From Pseudomonas sp. ok272 (GTDB lineage Bacteria; Pseudomonadota; Gammaproteobacteria; Pseudomonadales; Pseudomonadaceae): a stretch of DNA of 64,000 bases. Shown here piece by piece: positions 1 through 10,386 of the stretch. The stretch covers positions 62,001 to 126,000 of the forward strand of contig NZ_FOCB01000001.1 in assembly GCF_900109995.1 (NCBI RefSeq), in the 5' to 3' direction. Each line of letters starts with the position of its first letter. The stretch's first letter is position 1. The notes beneath the pieces are model-generated. The model was not told where the DNA came from, did no database searches, and saw nothing but the letters and a program-made list of their open reading frames with translations. A program made the position numbers and the translations under genes.

Positions 1-2
1 GC

Positions 3-1280
<1,278 letters not shown>

Positions 1281-1324
1281 TCGTTGCCCGAGGGCACAGG
1301 GACGTGCCCACAGATTGTTTGAAG

Positions 1325-1345
1325 TCGAGCCTGTTTCAGGCTCGA
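1325..1345 (+). terminator. Hairpin between murA and hisG
   Basis: A perfect 9-bp stem (TCGAGCCTG / CAGGCTCGA) closes a TTT loop just after murA. No T-tract follows, so it may be a transcript-stabilising or weak terminator hairpin rather than a classical intrinsic terminator. Confidence 0.45.
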
Positions 1346-1406
1346 TGTGTGTCCGGCGCCGTTTGCGACCGGGCATCAGTAGCCTGATTAAGGACTGACG
1401 TTTCCC

Positions 1407-2042
1407 ATGTTGACCATCGCACTGTCCAAGGGCCGCATCCTTGACGACACCCTGCCGCTTCTGGCTGAAGCGGGCATCGTGCCGACCGAGAATCCGGACA
1501 AGAGCCGCAAGCTGATCATCCCCACGACCCAGGCCGATGTGCGCTTGCTGATCGTGCGCGCCACCGATGTGCCGACCTATGTCGAGCATGGTGCCGCTGA
1601 CTTGGGCGTCGCCGGTAAAGATGTGCTGATGGAATACGGTGGCCAGGGCCTGTACGAGCCACTGGACCTGCAGATTGCCCAGTGCAAGCTGATGACCGCG
1701 GGCAAGATTGGCGCCGTCGAGCCCAAGGGCCGCCTGCGCATTGCGACCAAGTTCGTCAACGTTGCCAAGCGCTACTACGCCGAACAGGGCCGTCAGGTCG
1801 ATATCATCAAGCTCTACGGCTCGATGGAGCTGGCGCCGCTGATCGGCCTGGCGGACAAGATCATCGACGTGGTCGATACCGGTAACACGCTGCGGGCCAA
1901 CGGCCTGGAGCCACAGGACTTCATTGCGGCCATCAGCTCCCGGCTGATCGTCAACAAGGCCTCGATGAAAATGCAGCACGCCCGTATCCAGGCGTTGATC
2001 GACACCCTGCGCCAGGCAGTGGAGTCTCGACACCGCGGCTGA
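1407..2042 (+). CDS. hisG: ATP phosphoribosyltransferase, short form
   Basis: HisG catalyses the first step of histidine synthesis, joining ATP and PRPP. At 211 residues this is the short form, which lacks the C-terminal regulatory domain and in pseudomonads works as a complex with HisZ (encoded elsewhere; not in this window). The N-terminus ([19 protein letters not shown]) and the [17 protein letters not shown] region with the PRPP-binding segment are typical. It is followed by hisD after an unusually long 377-base spacer that contains an extensive inverted-repeat structure. Confidence 0.96.
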   Translation: MLTIALSKGRILDDTLPLLAEAGIVPTENPDKSRKLIIPTTQADVRLLIVRATDVPTYVEHGAADLGVAGKDVLMEYGGQGLYEPLDLQIAQCKLMTAGKIGAVEPKGRLRIATKFVNVAKRYYAEQGRQVDIIKLYGSMELAPLIGLADKIIDVVDTGNTLRANGLEPQDFIAAISSRLIVNKASMKMQHARIQALIDTLRQAVESRHRG

Positions 2043-2078
2043 TTCACCTGCGTGACGCTAAGTCGCGCCCGTCTATCC

Positions 2079-2412
2079 GCCTCATAGCCAGAAGTCTCAG
2101 GTGCCCAAGCGGAACGACTGCGGGGGAAGGCGCGCTAACGTTTAATGACGAATCTCGCCTTACTCCAAAAGGCAACTCCTAGCAGTAGAAGATTTTTTCT
2201 CAGCAGTAAGATATGCGCAGCGGCCTGCCTTTTGGAGCAAGGCCCTGCGGGTTGGCACTGTGGCCGCACCCTGCTGCGTTGCGGGACTCGGTAAGGAAAC
2301 GCCCCTTACCTTCGTCCCGCGCCTTGCCGGGTACGACCACAGCACCAACGCGATTCGTTATTAAGCGTCAGCGCGCCTTCGGGCGCCTGAGTTTTCGCCA
2401 ATCCTATGAGGC
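2079..2412 (+). ncRNA. Candidate large structured RNA or leader between hisG and hisD
   Basis: Nested complementary arms cover almost the whole hisG-hisD spacer. P1: 2079-2087 with 2404-2412 (9 bp). P2: 2096-2106 with 2381-2391 (11 bp, one G-U). P3: 2127-2154 with 2352-2379 (27 of 28 positions pair, two G-U, one A-C mismatch). Inside P3 are two branches. P4 is 2157-2174 with 2226-2243 (17 of 18). P6 is 2251-2263 with 2337-2349 (11 of 13) and encloses P5, 2281-2287/2314-2320 plus 2290-2296/2304-2310. The result is a long rod ending in a three-way junction. The 3' strand of P1 contains GAGG (2408-2411), the likely hisD ribosome-binding site. No known RNA family is recognised. A nested-palindrome mobile element (MITE) is the main alternative. 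Confidence 0.6.
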
Positions 2413-2419
2413 TCTCGCT

Positions 2420-3745
2420 ATGACCGCACCGACTGCAATTCGCCGACTCAACGCTGCTGACCCGGATTTCGCGCATCATCTGGATCATCTGCTGAGCTGG
2501 GAAAGTGTGTCTGACGATTCGGTCAATCAGCGGGTGCTGGATATCATCAAGGCCGTGCGCGAGCGTGGCGATGCGGCGCTGGTCGAGTTCACCCAGCAGT
2601 TCGACGGCCTGCACGTGGCGTCCATGGCGGACCTGATCCTGCCGCGCGAGCGCCTGGAACTGGCGCTGACCCGCATCACCCCGGCCCAGCGCGAAGCCCT
2701 GGAAAAAGCCGCTGACCGCGTGCGCAGCTACCACGAGAAGCAGAAGCAGGACTCCTGGACCTACACCGAAGCCGACGGCACGGTGCTGGGCCAGAAAGTC
2801 ACGCCGCTGGACCGCGCGGGCCTGTATGTGCCCGGTGGCAAGGCGTCCTATCCTTCATCGGTACTGATGAATGCGATCCCGGCCAAGGTGGCGGGCGTGG
2901 CCGAGGTGGTCATGGTCGTACCGACCCCGCGGGGTGAACTCAACGAGTTGGTCCTGGCCGCGGCGTGCATCGCGGGCGTCGACCGAGTGTTCACCATCGG
3001 TGGTGCACAAGCGGTGGCGGCGTTGGCCTATGGCACCGAAAGCGTGCCGAAGGTCGACAAGGTGGTGGGGCCGGGCAACATCTATGTCGCCACTGCCAAG
3101 CGCCACGTGTTTGGCCAAGTCGGCATCGACATGATCGCCGGCCCGTCGGAAATCCTCGTGGTCTGCGATGGCCAGACCGACCCGGACTGGATCGCCATGG
3201 ACCTGTTCTCCCAGGCCGAGCACGACGAAGACGCGCAAGCGATCCTGGTCAGCCCCGATGCCGAGTTCCTCGACAAGGTGGCCGCGAGCATCGCCAAGTT
3301 GCTGCCGACCATGGAGCGGGCCGAGATCATCGAGACCTCGATCAACGGTCGTGGCGCGCTGATCCAGGTGCGCGACATGCAGCAGGCCATCGACGTAGCC
3401 AACCGCATCGCCCCGGAGCACCTGGAGTTGTCGGTCGCCGATCCACAAGCCTGGCTGCCGCAGATTCGCCACGCCGGCGCGATCTTCATGGGGCGCCACA
3501 CGTCCGAGGCCCTGGGCGACTACTGCGCTGGTCCCAACCACGTGTTGCCGACCTCTGGCACGGCGCGTTTCTCCTCGCCGCTGGGGGTGTACGACTTCCA
3601 GAAGCGTTCGTCGATCATTTTCTGCTCCGAGGCGGGTGCTTCCGAGCTGGGCAAGACGGCCTCCGTGCTGGCCCGTGGCGAGTCGTTGACCGCCCACGCC
3701 CGTAGCGCCGAGTACCGCATCGTTGCCGATAAAGAGGGGAACTGA
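2420..3745 (+). CDS. hisD: Histidinol dehydrogenase
   Basis: HisD performs the last two steps of histidine synthesis, oxidising L-histidinol to histidine with NAD+ and a bound zinc. The ATG at 2420 gives 441 residues, the family length; upstream open frame back to 2213 is spacer. A GAGG lies 8 bases before the start. Visible signatures are the GLYVPGGKA loop, the [13 protein letters not shown] segment, IAGPSEILV and the Zn/catalytic region [11 protein letters not shown]. hisC follows 2 bases after its stop, so the two are surely co-transcribed. Translation may be influenced by the structured spacer upstream. Confidence 0.96.
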   Translation: MTAPTAIRRLNAADPDFAHHLDHLLSWESVSDDSVNQRVLDIIKAVRERGDAALVEFTQQFDGLHVASMADLILPRERLELALTRITPAQREALEKAADRVRSYHEKQKQDSWTYTEADGTVLGQKVTPLDRAGLYVPGGKASYPSSVLMNAIPAKVAGVAEVVMVVPTPRGELNELVLAAACIAGVDRVFTIGGAQAVAALAYGTESVPKVDKVVGPGNIYVATAKRHVFGQVGIDMIAGPSEILVVCDGQTDPDWIAMDLFSQAEHDEDAQAILVSPDAEFLDKVAASIAKLLPTMERAEIIETSINGRGALIQVRDMQQAIDVANRIAPEHLELSVADPQAWLPQIRHAGAIFMGRHTSEALGDYCAGPNHVLPTSGTARFSSPLGVYDFQKRSSIIFCSEAGASELGKTASVLARGESLTAHARSAEYRIVADKEGN

Positions 3746-3747
3746 GC

Positions 3748-4800
3748 ATGAGTAAATTCTGGAGCCCGTTCGTCAAGGACCTGGTGCCGTACGTGCCGGG
3801 CGAGCAGCCGAAATTGACGAAGCTGGTCAAACTCAACACCAACGAAAACCCCTACGGTCCATCGCCCAAGGCGTTGGCGGCGATGCAGGTCGAACTCAAC
3901 GACAACCTGCGCCTGTACCCGGATCCCAACAGTGACCTGCTCAAGCAGGCGGTGGCCGAGTACTACGGCGTGCAGGGCAACCAGGTGTTCCTGGGCAATG
4001 GCTCGGATGAAGTGCTGGCGCATATTTTCCACGGCTTGTTCCAGCACAGCCAGCCACTGCTGTTCCCGGACATCAGCTACAGCTTTTATCCGGTGTACTG
4101 CGGCTTGTATGGGATCGCCTCGCAGGCGGTGCCGCTGGACGCGCAGTTCCAGATCAACCCGGCCGACTACGCCCGGCCAAACGGCGGGATCATCTTCCCC
4201 AACCCGAACGCCCCGACGGGCTGCCTGTTGGCGCTGGAGGCGGTCGAGCAGATCCTCAAGGCCAGCCCTGACTCGGTGGTGGTGGTGGATGAGGCGTACA
4301 TCGACTTTGGCGGTGAAACCGCGATCAGCCTGGTGGACCGTTATCCGAACCTGTTGGTGACCCAGACATTGTCCAAGTCACGCTCGCTGGCCGGTTTGCG
4401 GGTTGGCCTGGCGGTGGGGCACGCGGATTTGATCGAGGCGCTGGAGCGGATCAAGAACAGCTTCAACTCTTACCCGCTCGATCGCTTGGCGATTGTCGGT
4501 GCGGCGGCGGCGTTTGCTGATCGCGAGTATTTCGATACGACCTGTCAGAAGGTGATCGATAGCCGAGAGCGGGTGGTTGGGCAGTTGCGGGAGAAGGGTT
4601 TTGAGGTGCTGCCATCGGCTGCCAACTTCATCTTTGCCCGGCACCCGTTGCATGATGCGGCAGCCTTGGCGGCGAAGTTGCGTGAGCAAGGGGTGATCGT
4701 GCGTCACTTCAAGCAGGCGCGGATCGCTCAGTTTCTGCGGATCAGTATTGGTACGCCGGAGCAGAACCAGGCGCTGATCGATGGGCTTGGCGACCTTTAA
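3748..4800 (+). CDS. hisC: Histidinol-phosphate aminotransferase
   Basis: HisC is the PLP-dependent, class I/II aminotransferase that converts imidazole acetol-phosphate and glutamate to histidinol-phosphate. The 350-residue protein shows [12 protein letters not shown] near the N-terminus, the [10 protein letters not shown] segment (PLP-contacting Asp and Tyr) and the Schiff-base lysine in [14 protein letters not shown]. It directly follows hisD and completes the hisG-hisD-hisC cluster. Several paralogues exist in pseudomonads, so the symbol may carry a number in other annotations. Confidence 0.95.
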   Translation: MSKFWSPFVKDLVPYVPGEQPKLTKLVKLNTNENPYGPSPKALAAMQVELNDNLRLYPDPNSDLLKQAVAEYYGVQGNQVFLGNGSDEVLAHIFHGLFQHSQPLLFPDISYSFYPVYCGLYGIASQAVPLDAQFQINPADYARPNGGIIFPNPNAPTGCLLALEAVEQILKASPDSVVVVDEAYIDFGGETAISLVDRYPNLLVTQTLSKSRSLAGLRVGLAVGHADLIEALERIKNSFNSYPLDRLAIVGAAAAFADREYFDTTCQKVIDSRERVVGQLREKGFEVLPSAANFIFARHPLHDAAALAAKLREQGVIVRHFKQARIAQFLRISIGTPEQNQALIDGLGDL

Positions 4801-4916
4801 AACGCTGCTTAACCTGTGGGGGGGCGAGCCTGACAGCCGGCAATCCCTTGTGGGAGCAACTGTCTTAGCCATGCCGCTCGTCACCGCCATTGCGAGCAGA
4901 AATCTGGGTTGAGCCC

Positions 4917-5137
4917 GTAGGAGCGAGGCTTGCCCGCAAACCGGCCAGTCCATCCAACATCAATGTCGTCAGGTTTACCGCCTTCGCGGGCAAGCCTCGC
5001 TCCTACAAGGAATTGAGCTGCCCCCGGATGTGTGTTCGCCGTGGACCAGGGTGGGAGCTGGCTTGCCGGCGAAGGCGGTAGATCAGCCGACCAGGATGTT
5101 GCTCATGCCGGCCTCTTCGCGAGCAGGCTCGCTTCCA
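4917..5137. repeat. REP cluster (four units)
   Basis: Two REP units in opposite orientation (4917-4937 and 4986-5006) carry the core GTAGGAGCGAGGCTTGCCCGC. Two further diverged units sit at 5051-5075 and 5115-5137. They fill the convergent gap between hisC and algW and probably act as a bidirectional 3' structure. Confidence 0.8.
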
Positions 5138-5140
5138 TGC

Positions 5141-6295
5141 TTACTCGGCTTCTTTGACTGGCGCAGGCGGTGGGCGTAAGCCGACTTCTGCGGTGAGTTT
5201 GAGTTCCTTGCCATTGCGCATGACTTGAATCGTGACCTTGTCAGTGGGCTTGATTCGCGCCACTTGGTTCATTGAGCGACGGCCATCGTCGGCCGGTTCG
5301 CCGTCAATGCTGAGGATCACGTCGCCCAGTTGCAGGCCGGCTTTCTGTGCCGGGCCATCGCGGAAGATCCCTGCCACCACGATCCCGGGCCGTCCCGAGA
5401 GGCCAAACGATTCCGCCAGTTCCTGGCTCAACGACTGTACTTCGATGCCCAGCCAGCCACGGATCACCTGGCCGTGTTCGATGATCGACTTCATCACTTC
5501 CATCGCCAGTTTGATCGGGATCGCAAAGCCGATGCCCTGGGAGCCGCCGGACTTGGAGAAGATCGCGGTGTTGATCCCGGTCAGGTTGCCGTTGGCATCC
5601 ACCAGCGCGCCGCCGGAGTTGCCTGGGTTGATCGCCGCGTCTGTCTGAATGAAGTCTTCGTAGTTGTTCAGGCCCAACTGGTTACGCCCGGTGGCGCTGA
5701 TGATGCCCATGGTCACGGTCTGGCCGACGCCAAACGGGTTGCCGATGGCCAGGGCAACGTCGCCGACCCGGACACTCTCGGAGCGGCCGATGGTGATCGA
5801 GGGCAGATTCTTCAGGTCGATCTTCAGCACCGCCAGGTCGGTTTCCGGGTCGCTGCCGATGACCCGCGCCAGGGTTTCGCGGCCGTCCTTGAGCGCGACC
5901 ACGATCTGGTCGGCGCCAGCGGTCACATGGTTGTTGGTCAGCAGGTAGCCTTCCGGGCTCATGATCACGCCGGAGCCCAGGCTTGATTCCATCCGTTTTT
6001 GCTTGGGCGCGTTATCGCCGAAGAAACGGCGGAACTGTGGGTCTTCAAACAACGGATGGGGGTTTTTGTTGACCACCTTGGTGGTGTACAGGTTGACCAC
6101 CGCCGGTGCGGCGATGACCACGGCGTCCGCGTAGGACACCGGCCCTTGCTGGGTCAGCGTGGTTTGCGGGGCTTGTTGCAGGTTGACATCCAGGCTCGGC
6201 AGCCCGACCCATTGCGGGTAGCGCTGGATAATCAGCAACGCAATCAACACGCCGGCCAGCAGCGGCCAGCCAAAAAAACGCAGACCCTTGAGCAT
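5141..6295 (-). CDS. algW: Periplasmic serine endoprotease AlgW (DegS family)
   Basis: AlgW is an inner-membrane-anchored HtrA-type protease that starts cleavage of the anti-sigma factor MucA and so releases AlgU during envelope stress. An N-terminal membrane anchor spans about residues 9-24. The trypsin-like domain has the triad His123 (LTNNHVTA), Asp153 (ETDLAVLKI) and Ser227 (GNSGGAL). One PDZ domain follows at about 280-375. The 384-residue length with one PDZ domain fits DegS/AlgW rather than MucD/DegP. Its place beside hisC matches P. aeruginosa. Confidence 0.95.
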   Translation of the reverse strand: MLKGLRFFGWPLLAGVLIALLIIQRYPQWVGLPSLDVNLQQAPQTTLTQQGPVSYADAVVIAAPAVVNLYTTKVVNKNPHPLFEDPQFRRFFGDNAPKQKRMESSLGSGVIMSPEGYLLTNNHVTAGADQIVVALKDGRETLARVIGSDPETDLAVLKIDLKNLPSITIGRSESVRVGDVALAIGNPFGVGQTVTMGIISATGRNQLGLNNYEDFIQTDAAINPGNSGGALVDANGNLTGINTAIFSKSGGSQGIGFAIPIKLAMEVMKSIIEHGQVIRGWLGIEVQSLSQELAESFGLSGRPGIVVAGIFRDGPAQKAGLQLGDVILSIDGEPADDGRRSMNQVARIKPTDKVTIQVMRNGKELKLTAEVGLRPPPAPVKEAE

Positions 6296-6348
6296 TGAGT
6301 AAATCCCGGGAGGTTACGAAGGGCCAACGACGGCCCATAATGGCGCGC

Positions 6349-6354
6349 ATTATA
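6349..6354 (-). promoter_or_regulatory. Possible -10 element for algW
   Basis: The minus strand reads TATAAT about 54 bases before the algW start, inside the short divergent gap to the Nif3-like gene. No convincing -35 box was seen, so this is a weak call. Confidence 0.35.
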
Positions 6355-6397
6355 CGAGGCCACGCGCGCCTCTGGATGGGATATTTAGGAGTCTTTG

Positions 6398-7156
6398 ATG
6401 GCCGTTGCCTTGAGCACCCTGGTAGAAGAAGCAGATCGTTATCTGGCCAGTGCGAAGATCGCCGACTATTGCCCCAATGGCCTGCAAGTCGAGGGCCGGC
6501 CGCAGGTCATGCGTATCGTCAGCGGCGTGACGGCCAGCCAAGCCTTGCTCGACGCCGCCGTCGAAGCCAAGGCCGATTTGGTACTGGTCCATCACGGTTA
6601 TTTCTGGAAGGGCGAGAACCCCTGCGTCACCGGCATGAAGCAGCGTCGGCTCAAGACCCTGCTCAAGCACGACATCAGCCTCCTGGCCTACCACCTGCCG
6701 CTGGACCTGCACCCGGAGGTTGGCAACAACGTGCAGTTGGCCCGGCAATTGGACATTACCGTCGAAGGCCCGCTGGACCCGGACAACCTCAAGGTCGTGG
6801 GGCTGGTGGGTTCCCTGGCCGAACCCATGACCGCGCGTGATTTTGCCCGCCATGTGCAGGCGGTCATGGGGCGCGAGCCCCTGTTGATCGAAGGCAGCCA
6901 GATGATCCGCCGCGTCGGCTGGTGCACCGGGGGTGGCCAGGGTTACATCGACCAGGCGGTGCAGGCCGGCGTCGACCTGTACCTCAGTGGCGAAGCCAGC
7001 GAGCAAACCTTCCACAGTGCCCGGGAAAACGACATCAGCTTTATCGCCGCCGGCCACCACGCCACCGAGCGTTACGGCGTACAGGCGCTGGGGGACTACC
7101 TGGCGCGCCGGTTTGCCCTGGAGCACATCTTCATCGACTGCCCGAATCCGATCTGA
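6398..7156 (+). CDS. Nif3-like dinuclear metal center protein (YbgI family)
   Basis: This 252-residue protein belongs to the NIF3/YbgI/DUF34 family, toroidal hexamers with a two-metal site and an unsettled hydrolase-like function; some members resemble GTP cyclohydrolase type I. Metal-ligand motifs are visible as LVHHGYFW near residue 68, the central AYHLPLDLH, and C-terminal AAGHHATERYG. The ATG at 6398 is preferred over the TTG three bases upstream because AGGAG (6387-6391) is correctly spaced from it. It is divergent from algW, as in P. aeruginosa. Confidence 0.93.
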   Translation: MAVALSTLVEEADRYLASAKIADYCPNGLQVEGRPQVMRIVSGVTASQALLDAAVEAKADLVLVHHGYFWKGENPCVTGMKQRRLKTLLKHDISLLAYHLPLDLHPEVGNNVQLARQLDITVEGPLDPDNLKVVGLVGSLAEPMTARDFARHVQAVMGREPLLIEGSQMIRRVGWCTGGGQGYIDQAVQAGVDLYLSGEASEQTFHSARENDISFIAAGHHATERYGVQALGDYLARRFALEHIFIDCPNPI

Positions 7157-7170
7157 CGCCGGCTCAATTC

Positions 7171-7270
7171 CTTGTGGGAGCGAGCCTGCTCGCGAAGAGG
7201 GCGTGTCAGTCGCGACACCAGCGTCTGACACACGGCTTTCGCCGGCAAGCCGGTCTCGCTCCCACAAAGG
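7171..7270. repeat. REP pair
   Basis: Two REP units face each other after the Nif3-like gene: GTGGGAGCGAGCCTGCTCGCGAAG near 7174 and a diverged inverted unit with CGCCGGCAAGCCGGTCTCGCTCCCAC ending at 7265 (core parts only). Confidence 0.8.
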
Positions 7271-7291
7271 GCTGTGGTGCTCAATCAGGCT

Positions 7292-7307
7292 GGTATATCC
7301 ATATACC
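7292..7307. promoter_or_regulatory. Perfect palindrome upstream of cysD
   Basis: GGTATAT-CC-ATATACC is a perfect 16-bp palindrome 106 bases before the cysD start. The sulfate-assimilation regulator CysB is the obvious candidate binder because of location, but the CysB site in Pseudomonas is loosely defined and this is inference. Confidence 0.45.
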
Positions 7308-7412
7308 CTTTCGATCTAGATGGCGCGCTGATTAGAAGCAGGGCGCTATGCTAGGATTCCTCGCTCGAACACGGCCCGCTGGCCGTTCATAAGAAAGTTC
7401 TCGTGAGTAGCC

Positions 7413-8330
7413 ATGGTCGACAAACTGACGCATCTGAAACAGCTGGAGGCGGAAAGCATCCACATCATCCGCGAGGTGGCCGCCGAGTTCGACAACCCGG
7501 TGATGCTGTACTCCATCGGTAAAGACTCCGCCGTGATGCTGCACCTGGCACGCAAGGCGTTCTTCCCGGGCAAGTTGCCGTTTCCGGTGATGCACGTCGA
7601 CACCCAGTGGAAGTTCCAGGAGATGTACCGCTTTCGCGACAAGATGGTCGCCGAGCTGGGCCTGGACCTGATTACCCACGTCAACCCGGACGGCGTGGCG
7701 CAAGGGATCAATCCCTTCACCCACGGCAGTGCCAAGCACACCGACATCATGAAGACCGAAGGCCTGAAACAAGCCTTGGACAAATATGGCTTCGATGCCG
7801 CCTTCGGCGGTGCGCGTCGCGATGAAGAGAAATCCCGCGCCAAGGAGCGCGTCTACTCGTTCCGCGACAGCAAGCACCGCTGGGACCCGAAAAACCAGCG
7901 CCCGGAGTTGTGGAACGTCTACAACGGCCGCGTCAACAAGGGCGAGTCGATCCGCGTGTTCCCGCTGTCGAACTGGACCGAGCTGGACATCTGGCAATAC
8001 ATCTACTTGGAAGGCATTCCGATTGTCCCGCTGTACTTCGCCGCCGAGCGTGAAGTCATCGAGAAGAACGGCACGCTGATCATGATCGACGACGAGCGCA
8101 TCCTCGAACACCTGAGCGATGAAGACAAAGCCCGCATCGTCAAAAAGAAAGTGCGGTTCCGTACCCTTGGTTGCTACCCGTTGACGGGCGCGGTGGAGTC
8201 CGAGGCGGAAAGCCTGACGGACATCATTCAGGAAATGCTCCTGACGCGAACTTCCGAGCGCCAGGGCCGAGTCATCGATCACGATGGCGCCGGCTCCATG
8301 GAAGATAAAAAACGTCAGGGTTATTTCTAA
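7413..8330 (+). CDS. cysD: Sulfate adenylyltransferase subunit 2
   Basis: CysD is the small, catalytic subunit of ATP sulfurylase, making adenosine 5'-phosphosulfate from sulfate and ATP. The 305-residue protein has the PP-loop nucleotide motif [10 protein letters not shown] near residue 33 and the conserved [16 protein letters not shown] and [17 protein letters not shown] segments. cysNC starts 9 bases after its stop, so they form one operon. Expression under sulfur limitation by CysB is expected from the pathway. Confidence 0.97.
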   Translation: MVDKLTHLKQLEAESIHIIREVAAEFDNPVMLYSIGKDSAVMLHLARKAFFPGKLPFPVMHVDTQWKFQEMYRFRDKMVAELGLDLITHVNPDGVAQGINPFTHGSAKHTDIMKTEGLKQALDKYGFDAAFGGARRDEEKSRAKERVYSFRDSKHRWDPKNQRPELWNVYNGRVNKGESIRVFPLSNWTELDIWQYIYLEGIPIVPLYFAAEREVIEKNGTLIMIDDERILEHLSDEDKARIVKKKVRFRTLGCYPLTGAVESEAESLTDIIQEMLLTRTSERQGRVIDHDGAGSMEDKKRQGYF

Positions 8331-8339
8331 GGGGTTGTC

Positions 8340-10238
8340 ATGTCGCACGTATCTGATTTGATCAGCGAGGACATCCTCGCCTACCTGGGCCAGCACGAAC
8401 GCAAAGAGCTGCTGCGCTTTCTGACTTGCGGTAACGTCGACGACGGCAAGAGCACCCTGATCGGGCGCCTGCTGCACGACTCCAAGATGATCTACGAAGA
8501 CCATCTGGAAGCCATTACCCGCGATTCGAAAAAAGTCGGCACGACGGGCGATGATATCGACCTGGCGTTGCTGGTCGATGGCCTGCAAGCCGAGCGCGAG
8601 CAAGGCATCACTATTGATGTTGCGTACCGCTACTTCTCCACCGCCAAGCGCAAATTCATCATTGCCGACACCCCTGGCCATGAGCAGTACACCCGCAACA
8701 TGGCCACCGGTGCCTCGACCTGTGACCTGGCGATCATCCTGGTCGATGCGCGCTACGGCGTGCAGACCCAGACCCGTCGCCACAGCTTCATCGCCTCGTT
8801 GCTGGGCATCAAGCACATCGTGGTGGCCATCAACAAGATGGACCTCAAGGACTTCGACCAAGGCGTGTTCGAGTCGATCAAGGCCGACTACCTGAAGTTC
8901 GCCGAGGGCCTGAAGATGAAGGCCACCAGCATGCACTTCGTGCCAATGTCGGCCCTCAAGGGCGACAACGTGGTGAACAAGTCCGAGCGCTCGCCGTGGT
9001 ACACCGGCCAGTCGCTGATGGAAATCCTCGAAACCGTGGAAGTGGCGGGTGACCGCAACTTCACCGACCTGCGGTTCCCGGTGCAGTATGTCAATCGTCC
9101 GAACCTCAATTTCCGGGGCTTCGCCGGCACCCTGGCCAGCGGCATCGTCAAGAAGGGCGACGAGGTCGTGGTGTTGCCGTCGGGCAAGAGCAGCCGGGTG
9201 AAATCCATCGTCACCTTCGAAGGTGAACTGGAGCACGCCGGTCCGGGCCAGGCCGTGACCCTGACCATGGAAGACGAAATCGATATCTCCCGTGGCGACC
9301 TGTTGGTGCATGCCGACAGTGTGCCGCCGGTGACCGACACCTTCGAAGCCATGTTGGTGTGGATGGCCGAAGAGCCGATGCTGCCGGGCAAGAAGTACGA
9401 CATCAAGCGTGCGACCAGCTACGTCCCGGGCTCCATCGCCAGCATCGTCAACAAGGTCGATGTGAATACCCTGGAAGAAGGTCCGGCCAGCGCGTTGCAG
9501 TTGAACGAGATCGGCAAGGTCAAGATCGTGCTCGATGCGCCGATTGCCCTCGACGGCTACGAAAGCAATCGCACCACGGGCTCGTTCATCATCATCGATC
9601 GCCTGACCAACGGCACCGTCGGCGCCGGCATGATCGTCGCCCAGCCGGTGACTCACGGCAGCAGCCTGCACCACGGCAACCTGGCCCACGTGGCCACGGA
9701 AGAGCGCGTCCAGCGCTTCGGCCAGCAACCGGCGACCGTGCTGTTCAGCGGTCTGTCGGGCGCAGGCAAGAGCACCCTGGCCTACGCGGTCGAGCGCAAG
9801 TTGTTCGACATGGGCCGTGCGGTGTTCGTACTCGATGGCCAGAACCTTCGTCACGACCTGAACAAGGGGTTGCCACAGGACCGCGCCGGGCGTACCGAGA
9901 ACTGGCGTCGTGCCGCACACGTGGCGCGCCAGTTCAACGAAGCCGGGCTGCTGACCCTGGCGGCGTTCGTCGCCCCGGATGCCGAAGGCCGCGAGCAGGC
10001 CAAGGCACTGATTGGTGCCGATCGCCTGCTGACCGTCTACGTCCAGGCTTCTCCGCTGGTGTGCGCCGAGCGTGATCCGCAAGGGCTGTACGCCGCCGGT
10101 GGCGACAACATCCCGGGAGAGTCCTTCCCGTACGACGTGCCACAGGGCGCCGACCTGGTGATCGACACCCAGGCCTTGTCGGTGGAGGAGAGCGTCAAGC
10201 AGGTGCTGGAACTGTTGCGTCAGCGCGAGCTGATCTAA
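8340..10238 (+). CDS. cysNC: Bifunctional sulfate adenylyltransferase subunit 1 / APS kinase
   Basis: This 632-residue fusion joins CysN, the GTPase that drives ATP sulfurylase, with CysC, the APS kinase that makes PAPS. The GTPase part (about residues 1-445) shows [21 protein letters not shown] and NKMDL. The kinase part (about 455-632) shows the P-loop GLSGAGKST and the [10 protein letters not shown] segment. The CysNC fusion is standard for Pseudomonas. An AAGGGG-like ribosome-binding site precedes ATG 8340. A strong terminator follows immediately, ending the operon. Confidence 0.97.
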   Translation: MSHVSDLISEDILAYLGQHERKELLRFLTCGNVDDGKSTLIGRLLHDSKMIYEDHLEAITRDSKKVGTTGDDIDLALLVDGLQAEREQGITIDVAYRYFSTAKRKFIIADTPGHEQYTRNMATGASTCDLAIILVDARYGVQTQTRRHSFIASLLGIKHIVVAINKMDLKDFDQGVFESIKADYLKFAEGLKMKATSMHFVPMSALKGDNVVNKSERSPWYTGQSLMEILETVEVAGDRNFTDLRFPVQYVNRPNLNFRGFAGTLASGIVKKGDEVVVLPSGKSSRVKSIVTFEGELEHAGPGQAVTLTMEDEIDISRGDLLVHADSVPPVTDTFEAMLVWMAEEPMLPGKKYDIKRATSYVPGSIASIVNKVDVNTLEEGPASALQLNEIGKVKIVLDAPIALDGYESNRTTGSFIIIDRLTNGTVGAGMIVAQPVTHGSSLHHGNLAHVATEERVQRFGQQPATVLFSGLSGAGKSTLAYAVERKLFDMGRAVFVLDGQNLRHDLNKGLPQDRAGRTENWRRAAHVARQFNEAGLLTLAAFVAPDAEGREQAKALIGADRLLTVYVQASPLVCAERDPQGLYAAGGDNIPGESFPYDVPQGADLVIDTQALSVEESVKQVLELLRQRELI

Positions 10239-10259
10239 ACGCCGACCGGCAATGAAAAA

Positions 10260-10291
10260 CCCGCCGATGAGTGATCATCGGCGGGTTTTTT
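10260..10291 (+). terminator. Intrinsic terminator after cysNC
   Basis: An 11-bp perfect stem (CCCGCCGATGA / TCATCGGCGGG) with a GTGA loop is followed by six T. This is a textbook rho-independent terminator. Confidence 0.92.
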
Positions 10292-10306
10292 GTGTTCTTC
10301 AGATGA

Positions 10307-10384
10307 CCTTCGCGAGCAGGCTCGCTCCCACGAAGGTGAGATTATCTCTTGGCCTCTGTGGGCGCGAGCCTGCTCGCGAAGAGG
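10307..10384. repeat. REP pair
   Basis: Two opposed REP units (10307-10336 and about 10356-10384) fill the convergent gap between cysNC and the acyltransferase gene. Confidence 0.8.
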
Positions 10385-10386
10385 CT

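Noticed and set aside
2374..2395. Terminator at the UUCG hairpin before hisD
   Set aside because: The T-run (TTTT) begins five bases after the stem, and the hairpin competes with the long rod; a translational role is more plausible.
7332..10082. A 916-codon open frame on the minus strand opposite cysD-cysNC
   Set aside because: It is an antisense shadow of GC-rich coding sequence; the plus-strand frames encode clear CysD and CysNC with all motifs.
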